From contig CALAXS010000757.1 of NCBI GenBank assembly GCA_937895305.1, forward strand, positions 1 to 8,062: 8,062 bases of DNA, written 5' to 3'. Under the pieces are notes generated by a model. The model made no database searches. It was not told the origin of the DNA and was given only the letters and a program-made list of their open reading frames with translations. Both the position numbers and the translations under genes were made by a program. Every line of letters begins with the position of its first letter. Within the stretch, counting starts at the first letter, position 1. Below, in pieces: positions 1 to 6,244 of this stretch. The stretch comes from an uncultured bacterium (lineage in GTDB: Bacteria > Hydrogenedentota > Hydrogenedentia > Hydrogenedentales > JAEUWI01).

Positions 1-464
1 TTGCCGAGTTTGTCAATAGGGAGTACGAGGCTGTCGAGTGCCATTTCTTTCGGTATGATTTTTACAATGTCTGTATCGACCCGCATTCGGCTAAGTTCGA
101 TGGTGGCAACCCCGGCCTGTTTTGATAGAAAACTGTGCAGATTATTTTTATCAAGGTGACCGAGCTGGATCAGGGTTTCAAAGAGACGCCCGCCTTGGGC
201 CTGTTGATGGGACAGCCCTTCTTTAAGCTGCTCATTGGTGATGATATTTTCGGTGAGTAGTAGCTGTCCGATGACTTCAGTGGGTGCTTCTTTTTCCTCT
301 GTGGCGGTATTTTCGGTGAAGGGCACGAGGTTTTGCTGGTCGAGTGTGAGGTGTTCGCCGCATTTAACGCATTTGTAACTACGGCCTATGGCCTTTCCCG
401 GGACTTTCATGCGTTGGTTACAATTCTGGCATGTGGCGATGTATAGAGGTTCTTCCGCGGACAA
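1..464 (-). CDS. Zinc-ribbon protein with MshEN (GspE N-terminal) domain, partial
   Basis: The gene is cut by the left edge after about 154 residues. Residues 12-35 form a zinc ribbon, with CQNC at 12-15 and CVKC at 32-35, followed by an acidic linker. Residues 64-154 read as a GspE/PilB/MshE N-terminal domain: two consecutive L-rich helical motifs ending in Q (about 64-87 and 92-116), then the typical IIPKEMA and LVLPIDKLG segments. MshEN domains of type II secretion and pilus ATPases can bind c-di-GMP; here the first motif lacks the Arg and a Gly, so binding is uncertain. I chose the TTG start because GGGAG lies 7 bases upstream and the zinc ribbon follows at once. An in-frame ATG ending at 500 would add 12 residues but has no good ribosome site. 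Whether a secretion ATPase domain follows cannot be seen. It is divergent from the coiled-coil gene. Confidence 0.75.
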   Translation of the reverse strand, partial: MSAEEPLYIATCQNCNQRMKVPGKAIGRSYKCVKCGEHLTLDQQNLVPFTENTATEEKEAPTEVIGQLLLTENIITNEQLKEGLSHQQAQGGRLFETLIQLGHLDKNNLHSFLSKQAGVATIELSRMRVDTDIVKIIPKEMALDSLVLPIDKLG

Positions 465-476
465 GAAATTTCTCCC
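462..476 (-). promoter_or_regulatory. Ribosome binding site and TTG start of the MshEN gene
   Basis: Read on the minus strand, GGGAG (472-476) is followed by a 7-base spacer and TTG (462-464). This is the best translation signal in this reading frame and decides the start over the in-frame ATG at 498-500. Confidence 0.5.
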
Positions 477-587
477 TGGTAATGCTTGGTGCCCATGCAT
501 TGTACCCGTTTTTTTGGAAACGATGGTATATTGTCAGCATAAGCTATGGTGCGCGAGTATACAAGCCCGGCACAGGAAAAGGACATT
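465..587. promoter_or_regulatory. Divergent intergenic region
   Basis: This region separates the two outward-facing genes and should hold both promoters. Plus-strand candidates for -10 boxes are TATATT (527-532) and TATACA (558-563), but neither has a well-spaced -35 box. On the minus strand TACAAT (499-504) is a possible -10 for the MshEN gene and would favour its TTG start. The ribosome site for the plus-strand gene lies within 574-583. No clear operator palindrome is visible. Confidence 0.35.
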
Positions 588-590
588 ATG
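574..590 (+). promoter_or_regulatory. Ribosome binding site and ATG start of the coiled-coil gene
   Basis: AGGAAAAGGA at 574-583 lies 4-8 bases before ATG 588-590, depending on which purine block pairs with the ribosome. It decides the start against the ATG at 546, which would add 14 residues and has no Shine-Dalgarno sequence. Confidence 0.6.
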
Positions 591-3500
591 CATCCACAAG
601 TTATTGAAGAACAAATAGATAGGGCCTCCCAGTGTTATCAGAAACACGTCCATGATGAGGCGTTGAATATCCTTGTGGATTTGAATTCTATCTTGCCGAG
701 CAGCCCACAATTACAGTATATGCGCGCGCAGAATTTTGCAGCACTTCGGCGGAGTGATGAAGCTATTGCTGCTTGTGATCTGGCGTTGAAGCAGTTGGAA
801 CGGAGTCGGGTATTGGGGCAGGCGTTGGAGAATATGCTGGATCCTGAGCAGCTTCAGCGAATGGCGAAATCGGTACTGACGCAGGAAAGTCAGATCCAGG
901 CGTTGAAGGCTTCTATTGATGTTCAGATTGCAGAGGCCCTGGATAAGGTGGCATTGCAGGCTTCGATGAAATCGTTGCAGGCAGAACTGGAGGCAGTAAA
1001 GGCGGCGACGGGAGAAAAGACGGAGTCGGAGCATGCCCTGGCAGTGGAACTGGAATCGCTGAAGCTCACGGAGTTGGAGAAGGCCAAAGCGCTGGAAGTC
1101 GCACGGGTGGATCTGGCGCAATTACGCGGTACATTGACCGAGCAGGAGGCGGCACTGGAAGCTGCTGATCGGGAACGAGCACAGCATGAATCGGAAATGG
1201 AAGCATTACACTCGCAAGTGAATGCGTTGACGGGTAAGGCGGCGGAAGCGGCACGTTCGGAAGCTGCGATAACAGGTGAGCTGGATCGCTTGAAGGGTGT
1301 GGAGGTGCAGAAGAATAAGGCGCTGGAAGAAGCGCGAGAATCCATGGAGCGGTATCAGCAGCGGTTGAAGGAGCGTGAGGAGGCCATACGCTTTGCTGAG
1401 TCACAGACGGCGGATAAGGATGAGGTGATTGCAGCGATGCAGGCGGAATTGTTGGCGGTTGAGGGGGATGCTTCACGGGCTGCGAATTCAGAAAAGTCAT
1501 TAAAGGCGGAGTTGGCGCAATTACGTCAGAGTGAGCAGGAGAAGGCGGAGGCGCTGGAGGTGGCACGCAGCGAGATGGATGGCTTGCGGGGACAGTTGGA
1601 GCGCCGAGAAGCATCTATTTCCGCAGTGATGGCACAGCAGGAAAAGAGTGAGGCGGAGAAGGCAACACTTGCAGCGCAGTTAGAGACGATGCAGGCGCAG
1701 GTGGATACGGCAGCGGACTCGGAACGTCAACTGGCAAAAGAGCTGGAGCAGGTTCGTGTGCATGAGGTGGAAAAGAATGCGGCACTGGAAACACATCGTG
1801 CCGCCATGGTGAAGTTGCAGGAGGATTTAGAGGCGCGCCAGGCTGCATTGGACAATGCTGAAAACAGAAGCACCATGTCCGAAGAAGCAGCGCGCAAGCT
1901 GGAGGCGGAGCTGTCTGAATTGCATAACCAGGCTGCAAGCTTTAGCGATTCGGAGCAGCAGTTGGAGTCGGAGTTGGCGGCACTGCGGGATAACGAGCAG
2001 AATAAATCCGAAACATTGGAACAGGCGCGTTTGGCGATGCAAGCGTTGACGGATAAAGCCCGTTCGCAGCAGGCAGCGGTTGCTGAGGCGGAAGCCCGCG
2101 CAGCGGAGCGGGACTCGGAATTGGCGAAGTTGCGTGAGGAACTGGATTCGTTACGGGTGACTTCGCAGGAGGCGACGGCTTCGGAGCAAGCGTTGAATGC
2201 GGAGCTGGAACAGTTAAAACAGCAAGGGCAGTCGGCCCACTCTTCGTTGGAAAGTGCACAGCAGGAAGTGGAGCGCCTGAAGCAAGCGCTGGTGGAGCAG
2301 GAGATGGTGATGGAGCAGGCTGCATCGACGGAGGGGATTACGGAGGAAACCTTACAAAAGATGCAATCGGAATTGGTGGCGTTGCATGCGGAGGTTGCCC
2401 AGGCCAAATCTTCGGAATCGGAATTGGTAGGTGAGCTGGATTCACTAAAGAAGCAGGAAGCTACGAAGCATAGTACGCTCACTGCTGCGCGACTGGAATT
2501 GAACGAGGCGAAGGAGAGTTTGAAGGCAGCGGAACGTGCCAAGGCGGAAGCGGCAGCAGAGGAACAGCGTAATCGTGAGGTGATGCAGGAGCTGGAGCAG
2601 GAGTTACGCAAGTTGCAGGATCGCACGGTGGATGCTTCGTTGTCGAGTGAGGAACTGGATGCAGAGTTGGAGCGGTTGCGTGGGGAGAGTGCGCAGAAGG
2701 CGCAATACCTGGATAAGGCTCATTCACAGGTGGAGGCGTTACGTCGGTCCTTGATGCAACGTGATGAAGCGTTAGCACGGTCGGCATATTTATTGAAGCG
2801 TACGGCACAAACGGCCCCACAGTCGCGTTGGGTTCCGGTATTGTTGTTGGCGCTGGTCGCGGTCACCGGATTGTACGGGTATAACGTATATCGATCACGG
2901 GTGCCTGTGGAAGAAGTAGTGGTTCATTTGCAGTTCCCGGATGATCATAGTGTAGGCACGCTGGAGTCCCGTGAAAAATTAGGGCAGGATGCTGAGAACT
3001 GGTCGTCTGTAGCGGAAGCGGTAGGTCATATTGATATTGATACGGAGAAAGCGTATCGATTGACGGTCGCTGCTCATGATGCGCAGGAACTCGATTTTCT
3101 CGATGGGCTGAACGGGGACTTGATTCATGAACTGGTCTTGCCTCATTTTGAGATGACCGATGCGCGGATGGCGCGGTTGAAGGGATTGACATCGCTACAA
3201 CGCTTGACGATTGAGGGGGAGACATCGCAGCTGGATATTGATGCGCTTATTGAGGCGTTACCGTATAGCATAGTGGATGCGACCCCTCCGGCGATTGTGG
3301 AGGAGGTATTGACTGCACCGGACCATGCGCGTGTGCTTGCCTTTGGCGGGAATTCAATCGGTCGTATATTGACGCGCAGTTGGACTGCGGGGGGTGATGG
3401 AAAATGGCAGGAAAAAGGTGCTGCACAAGGGCGCATTACCATTGCGGCGGATAAGGAAGCGAAGCTGGTACTGGATCATAATATTGGAGCCAGTGCACTG

Positions 3501-3920
3501 GGTGTGCTTGCTTCGTTTGATCCCGAAGGCATTCATAGTCTGTCGTTTTCTGGTGATGAGGTAGGTGATGGACACATTGCAGCACTTCAGAATTTGACCG
3601 GGTTACGTAGCCTTCAACTTTTGTATACCTCCGTGACGGATGAGGGTATCCGTGCATTGCGCCCATTGGAAAAGTTGCGGACGCTGGATTTGAATGCGGT
3701 TGCATTGACAGATGATGGCTTGACATCCCTGGCAAGGATGCAGTTGAAGCACTTGAGCATTGACCATGCAAAGATATCGAATGCCAGTATTCAAACGCTG
3801 AACATAATGAAATCGCTGCGGACGTTAAGTGTATCGAACACGAAGATATCGCCGGAGGGTCTGGTGACATTGGAATACAACATGAAGGACTTCTGTGTTG
3901 TAACGTTGCCGGAGGAATAG
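588..3920 (+). CDS. Giant coiled-coil membrane protein with TPR-like start and C-terminal LRRs
   Basis: This encodes 1110 residues of unrecognised function. Residues about 8-69 look like a TPR helix set, with the pattern DEALNILVDLNS then SDEAIAACDLALK. Residues 87-743 contain no Pro, Cys or Trp and are continuous heptad coiled coil; 147-745 is a 77-residue repeat (separate entry). A single membrane helix spans 748-768. The C-terminal region (772-1110) holds two copies of a module of about 135 residues, the second ending in four LRR units near 1000-1100 with the pattern LxxLxLxxxxxTDxGL. There is no signal peptide. The likely topology is N-terminus inside with the LRR part across the membrane, but flanking charges are ambiguous. 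I chose ATG 588 because AGGA/AAGGA lies just upstream; the in-frame ATG at 546 lacks a ribosome site. Its stop is 4 bases from the convergent PHP gene's stop. A structural, tethering or envelope-spanning role is inference. Confidence 0.85.
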   Translation: MHPQVIEEQIDRASQCYQKHVHDEALNILVDLNSILPSSPQLQYMRAQNFAALRRSDEAIAACDLALKQLERSRVLGQALENMLDPEQLQRMAKSVLTQESQIQALKASIDVQIAEALDKVALQASMKSLQAELEAVKAATGEKTESEHALAVELESLKLTELEKAKALEVARVDLAQLRGTLTEQEAALEAADRERAQHESEMEALHSQVNALTGKAAEAARSEAAITGELDRLKGVEVQKNKALEEARESMERYQQRLKEREEAIRFAESQTADKDEVIAAMQAELLAVEGDASRAANSEKSLKAELAQLRQSEQEKAEALEVARSEMDGLRGQLERREASISAVMAQQEKSEAEKATLAAQLETMQAQVDTAADSERQLAKELEQVRVHEVEKNAALETHRAAMVKLQEDLEARQAALDNAENRSTMSEEAARKLEAELSELHNQAASFSDSEQQLESELAALRDNEQNKSETLEQARLAMQALTDKARSQQAAVAEAEARAAERDSELAKLREELDSLRVTSQEATASEQALNAELEQLKQQGQSAHSSLESAQQEVERLKQALVEQEMVMEQAASTEGITEETLQKMQSELVALHAEVAQAKSSESELVGELDSLKKQEATKHSTLTAARLELNEAKESLKAAERAKAEAAAEEQRNREVMQELEQELRKLQDRTVDASLSSEELDAELERLRGESAQKAQYLDKAHSQVEALRRSLMQRDEALARSAYLLKRTAQTAPQSRWVPVLLLALVAVTGLYGYNVYRSRVPVEEVVVHLQFPDDHSVGTLESREKLGQDAENWSSVAEAVGHIDIDTEKAYRLTVAAHDAQELDFLDGLNGDLIHELVLPHFEMTDARMARLKGLTSLQRLTIEGETSQLDIDALIEALPYSIVDATPPAIVEEVLTAPDHARVLAFGGNSIGRILTRSWTAGGDGKWQEKGAAQGRITIAADKEAKLVLDHNIGASALGVLASFDPEGIHSLSFSGDEVGDGHIAALQNLTGLRSLQLLYTSVTDEGIRALRPLEKLRTLDLNAVALTDDGLTSLARMQLKHLSIDHAKISNASIQTLNIMKSLRTLSVSNTKISPEGLVTLEYNMKDFCVVTLPEE
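1026..2822 (+). repeat. Eight in-frame copies of a 231-bp (77-residue) coiled-coil repeat
   Basis: Units start at protein residues 147, 224, 301, 378, 455, 532, 609 and 686. The first seven are exactly 77 residues and the last is about 60, ending just before the membrane helix. In every unit Ser 1, Glu 8, Leu 9 and Leu 23 are identical, and positions 5 and 12 are always aliphatic. Glu 16 and Lys 19 occur in most units. The 17 residues before unit 1 (130-146) match the end of the unit, so an older degenerate copy may precede it. Because 77 is 11 heptads, the a/d core register runs through all copies. The DNA copies have diverged well beyond near-identity, so the duplication is old. Confidence 0.85.
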
Positions 3921-3924
3921 GGCA

Positions 3925-4755
3925 TTAACCCGACATTGTCTCCAGTGTCTCACAGAGTGTTTCGTAGTGGTGTAGCGGCATACGCACGTTACCCATTTCA
4001 CGCTTGCCTTTTATGTCGCCATGACAGTCGCTTCCACCCGTCACGAGAAGATTTCCGGACTGGGCGAGTTGAAGGAATTCTTCGGTACGTCCAGGGGTGT
4101 GACTGACGTGGTAGGCTTCAATACCATCGAAGGGTAAGGTCAGCAATTTGGGCAGAAGTTTGCGTGTTGTCTTACCCAGGCCAGGGTGGGCCACAAAGGC
4201 GAGGCCTCCTGCTGCGTGAATTACCTGGATAGCTTCGTCCATGGGCATGGCCAGCTTGGGCACATAGGCGGGTTTACGCGCGTTGAGGAATCGGTCAAAG
4301 GCTTGTTGCGGGTGCTTTACAATGCCCTGGAGGGTGAGAGTCTTGGCGATATGCATGCGGCCTATGGCAGCATGCCCGGCAATGGTTTGAAGTAGTTCGT
4401 GGTCGAAGGGGATGCCGTTGGCTTCGAGCTTTTCGATGATCTGTGCGGCACGATTGTTGCGCGCCTGGCTGTAGAATTCGAGTTCTTTACAGAGTTCAGG
4501 GTGGTCGATTTGGACACCCAGTGCGATTACATGGATTTCACGGTGTTCATAGCGTGCGCTGATCTCGGTGCCGTGAAGAAAACCGATGCCAGCGTCCCGG
4601 GCAGCCTGAGCGGCGCGGGCAACGCCAGACAGGGTGTCGTGGTCAGTCAGGGCCATGGCCCCCACGCCCGCTTTGAAAGCGTGGGCTACAACTTCTTCGG
4701 GTGTATCAGAGCCATCAGAATGATTGCTGTGGAGGTGTAAGTCCGCGTAGGTCAT
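3925..4755 (-). CDS. PHP-domain phosphoesterase, YciV/TrpH (RNase AM-like) family
   Basis: A 276-residue protein, close to the usual length of the family. PHP metal-binding motifs are intact: HLH at 7-9, Asp 14, DHD at 38-40, Glu 64 (HGTEIS), His 75, His 190 (VAHPG), and Asp 243 with His 245 in GGSDCHG. The inserted GRMHIAK segment at 132-138 is typical of the YciV/TrpH branch. Members of this branch are metal-dependent phosphoesterases: E. coli YciV (RNase AM) trims RNA 5' ends and others hydrolyse 3',5'-nucleoside bisphosphates. Which activity applies here cannot be told. The protein should be cytoplasmic. It starts 9 bases after the nusB stop with only a weak ribosome site, so it is probably co-transcribed and coupled with nusB. 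An ATG five bases upstream runs straight into a stop. The gene ends tail to tail with the coiled-coil gene. Confidence 0.9.
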   Translation of the reverse strand: MTYADLHLHSNHSDGSDTPEEVVAHAFKAGVGAMALTDHDTLSGVARAAQAARDAGIGFLHGTEISARYEHREIHVIALGVQIDHPELCKELEFYSQARNNRAAQIIEKLEANGIPFDHELLQTIAGHAAIGRMHIAKTLTLQGIVKHPQQAFDRFLNARKPAYVPKLAMPMDEAIQVIHAAGGLAFVAHPGLGKTTRKLLPKLLTLPFDGIEAYHVSHTPGRTEEFLQLAQSGNLLVTGGSDCHGDIKGKREMGNVRMPLHHYETLCETLETMSG

Positions 4756-4764
4756 GTCATGTTG

Positions 4765-5190
4765 CTAGAGTGCTGCTTCTATGAGCTGTTTACGCATTTC
4801 GTCTAAAATACCGTTAACGAAACGGGGTGCTTCGTCGCCGCCATAGCGCTTGGCAACTTCGATGGCTTCGTTGATGGCAACGCCAGCAGGCACATCGGAG
4901 CAATGTATCATCTCAAAGAGGGCTACCCGAATAATGGCCCGCTCGATACCGCCGATACGTTCGGGTGTCCAGTCGCGCAATGATTTTGAGATTTGCGTAT
5001 CCAGATCAGTCTGATTTCGGGCCACGCCTTCGATCAGCTTTTCGGCATAGTTCCGCACCCCGGGTTTGGCGGGTGTGTTGGCCCAAAAGTCTTCCAGACC
5101 GTCGGTCCATTCATCTTTGGTTATGTCGAGACCAAAGAGGTATTGAAGTGCGCGTTCTCTTGCGAGGCGTCGTATGCGTGGGCTTTCCAA
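4765..5190 (-). CDS. nusB: Transcription antitermination factor NusB
   Basis: A 141-residue protein, the normal NusB length. NusB pairs with NusE (ribosomal protein S10) on boxA RNA to support antitermination of rRNA transcription. Recognisable parts are the N-terminal RRLARERALQYLFGLD (7-22), WTPERIGGIERAIIRVALFE (74-93), VAINEAIEVAKRYG (104-117) and FVNGILD (124-130). The start is TTG at 5188-5190, one base after the ribH stop, with GGAG at 5201-5204 inside the ribH 3' end. The frame stays open further upstream, to 5457, but that part only overlaps ribH in another frame and has no NusB similarity. The ribH-nusB order is common in bacteria and indicates translational coupling. Confidence 0.93.
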   Translation of the reverse strand: MESPRIRRLARERALQYLFGLDITKDEWTDGLEDFWANTPAKPGVRNYAEKLIEGVARNQTDLDTQISKSLRDWTPERIGGIERAIIRVALFEMIHCSDVPAGVAINEAIEVAKRYGGDEAPRFVNGILDEMRKQLIEAAL

Positions 5191-5204
5191 GTTAGAGTTG
5201 CTCC
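5188..5204 (-). promoter_or_regulatory. nusB ribosome binding site inside ribH, with TTG start
   Basis: Minus-strand GGAG (5201-5204) lies in the penultimate codons of ribH. After a 10-base spacer that includes the ribH TAA comes TTG. This fixes the nusB start and implies coupling of the two genes. Confidence 0.6.
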
Positions 5205-5656
5205 ATAAGCTTGACCATTTCAATGGCTGCCATGGCTGCATCAGCCCCTTTGTTGCCTGCTTTTGTACCAGCGCGTTCGATGGCCTGTTCGATGGTGTCG
5301 GTGGTGAGTACACCAAAGAGGACGGGCACGCCGGAGTCCAGAGCGACCTGACCGATTCCTTTTGCGGCTTCTCCTGCCACGTAGTCGAAGTGGGGTGTGC
5401 CGCCACGAATGACGCAACCGAGGGCGATGACTGCATCGTAGTTGCCGGACAGTGCAAGTTTTTTCACAACGACAGGTAGTTCAAATGCACCTGGGGTCCA
5501 CGCGAGTGTGATGGCGTCATCGTCAATGCCGTGGCGGGTGAGGGTGTCTACTGCACCACCTACAAGTTTGCTTACGATAAACTCGTTGAATCGCGCTGCG
5601 ACGATGGCGATACGCTTGTCTTTGATGATGAAGTCGCCTTGAATTATTTTTGGCAT
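5192..5656 (-). CDS. ribH: 6,7-dimethyl-8-ribityllumazine synthase (riboflavin synthase beta chain)
   Basis: A 154-residue protein of standard length. It condenses 5-amino-6-ribitylaminouracil with 3,4-dihydroxy-2-butanone 4-phosphate to give lumazine, the step before riboflavin synthase. Landmarks are ARFNEF (21-26, with the ring-stacking Phe 23), PGAFELP (55-61), VIRGGTPHFDYV (82-93, with the catalytic His 89) and GVLTTDTIEQAIERAGTKAG (115-134, with phosphate-binding Arg 128). All key residues are present. Family members assemble into pentamers or 60-subunit capsids; which form occurs here is not visible. AGGA lies 6 bases upstream of ATG 5656. It follows the DUF2007 gene after 72 bases containing a hairpin, and runs into nusB. 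Confidence 0.96.
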   Translation of the reverse strand: MPKIIQGDFIIKDKRIAIVAARFNEFIVSKLVGGAVDTLTRHGIDDDAITLAWTPGAFELPVVVKKLALSGNYDAVIALGCVIRGGTPHFDYVAGEAAKGIGQVALDSGVPVLFGVLTTDTIEQAIERAGTKAGNKGADAAMAAIEMVKLMEQL

Positions 5657-5680
5657 GTTTCTTCCTTTTCTATAGGGGCT

Positions 5681-5718
5681 GTAGGGTCGGCATCAGGATG
5701 CTGACGCTACATTTTTTT
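5681..5718 (+). terminator. Terminator-like hairpin with T-run, oriented opposite to the local genes
   Basis: Bases 5681-5710 form an inverted repeat: GTAG/CTAC, GTC/GAC and GCATC/GATGC arms with a tiny loop. On plus-strand RNA it has one G-G mismatch and one G-U wobble; on minus-strand RNA these become C-C and A-C mismatches. Seven Ts follow at 5712-5718 on the plus strand only. The shape is that of a Rho-independent terminator for plus-strand transcription, although both flanking genes (DUF2007 and ribH) are on the minus strand. It could instead be a leader structure of the ribH message. Confidence 0.45.
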
Positions 5719-5728
5719 CTACTAGGAT

Positions 5729-5980
5729 TTATTCTTCTTCGTCCGCTTCGGATGCACTGACATCTTCACGCGCTTTAAGGAGTTGACGTGCTTTTTCTGC
5801 GTCGTTTTTATTGACCAATACCTGGGCATCGCCCAGTACCGGGTAAATGGAATGTGGCAGATTGGAATTTTCAAAGGCCTGGATACCATTGGCTTCAAGG
5901 AATTCAATAACGATTTGGGCTGTTTCGTCTGTGCCGCCTTCAAATACGGGTTCCAGATCATGTTCTTCAGGATTGGTCAT
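5729..5980 (-). CDS. Small DUF2007-like protein
   Basis: An 83-residue protein resembling the DUF2007 family (putative signal-transducing proteins of unknown role). Typical features are an early acidic stretch, the helix TAQIVIEFLEANGIQAFEN (20-38) and the final DAQVLVNKNDAEKARQLLKA (50-69), ending in an acidic tail. No membrane segment or catalytic motif is seen. The start ATG 5980 has AAGGAG 9 bases upstream, a strong ribosome site. It lies between ribBA and ribH, which are often adjacent, so it is an inserted or lineage-specific member of the cluster. A role in riboflavin metabolism is not supported by the sequence. A second frame over the same bases is only a shadow. Confidence 0.8.
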   Translation of the reverse strand: MTNPEEHDLEPVFEGGTDETAQIVIEFLEANGIQAFENSNLPHSIYPVLGDAQVLVNKNDAEKARQLLKAREDVSASEADEEE

Positions 5981-6032
5981 GGTGTCGTACTCCTTCTTGG
6001 TTTCTGCTGTCGTTATAGTAGCACGTTAGTGG

Positions 6033-6063
6033 ATTAAATAATCTAGTTTTCACTGTATTTCAA
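6033..6063 (-). promoter_or_regulatory. Possible promoter for the DUF2007-ribH-nusB-PHP genes
   Basis: On the minus strand TTGAAA (6058-6063) and TTTAAT (6033-6038) resemble -35 and -10 boxes, but the 19-base spacing is long. The surrounding AT-rich stretch between the repeat element and the DUF2007 gene is the natural place for a second promoter of the cluster. Confidence 0.25.
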
Positions 6064-6100
6064 AATGAACGCTTCCATTTACTATTGACTTATAAAAGCA

Positions 6101-6236
6101 CGTCATTGCGAGCCGAGTACAACGAGGCGCGGCAATCTCTTGTTCAAGTCGTCGTTGGTGTGGAAGCATGCGCTGTGACTGTCCGGTCTACTGGACCAAG
6201 AGATTGCCACGTCGGCGGAGCCTCCTCGCAATGACG
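6101..6236. repeat. REP/BIME-like element: two inverted copies of a ~40-bp palindromic unit
   Basis: The 136-bp element begins with CGTCATTGCGAG (6101-6112) and ends with its exact complement (6225-6236). An inner perfect 12-bp pair is GGCAATCTCTTG (6131-6142) and CAAGAGATTGCC (6197-6208). Each arm is itself a palindrome with ATTGC and GCAAT ends, so the element is two REP-like units head to head around a 54-bp centre. The centre contains a small hairpin at 6181-6196. CATTGCGAG...GGCAATCTC units are known to me as dispersed intergenic repeats in several bacterial groups. It ends 8 bases past the ribBA stop and could act as a transcript-end or mRNA-stabilising structure. Confidence 0.8.
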
Positions 6237-6244
6237 CGTATTGC

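Noticed and set aside
546..587. Upstream ATG start for the coiled-coil gene
   Set aside because: No Shine-Dalgarno sequence precedes it; the ATG at 588 has one and gives a sensible N-terminus.
388..618. 76-codon plus-strand frame over the divergent intergenic region
   Set aside because: It overlaps the zinc-ribbon coding part of the minus-strand gene and the start of the coiled-coil gene, has no ribosome site, and resembles nothing.
1727..2626. Open frame of 299 codons on the minus strand within the coiled-coil gene, and other antisense frames there
   Set aside because: The translation is Ser/Ala/Cys-rich low-complexity sequence mirroring the Glu/Leu/Ala/Gln codons of the sense gene.
5191..5457. 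N-terminal extension of nusB to an ATG at 5457
   Set aside because: The added residues lie inside ribH in another frame and do not resemble NusB.
5681..5700. GGGTCGG-like sequence suggesting an FMN riboswitch
   Set aside because: Only a few bases match, the strand is wrong for the rib genes, and the multi-helix RFN element is absent.
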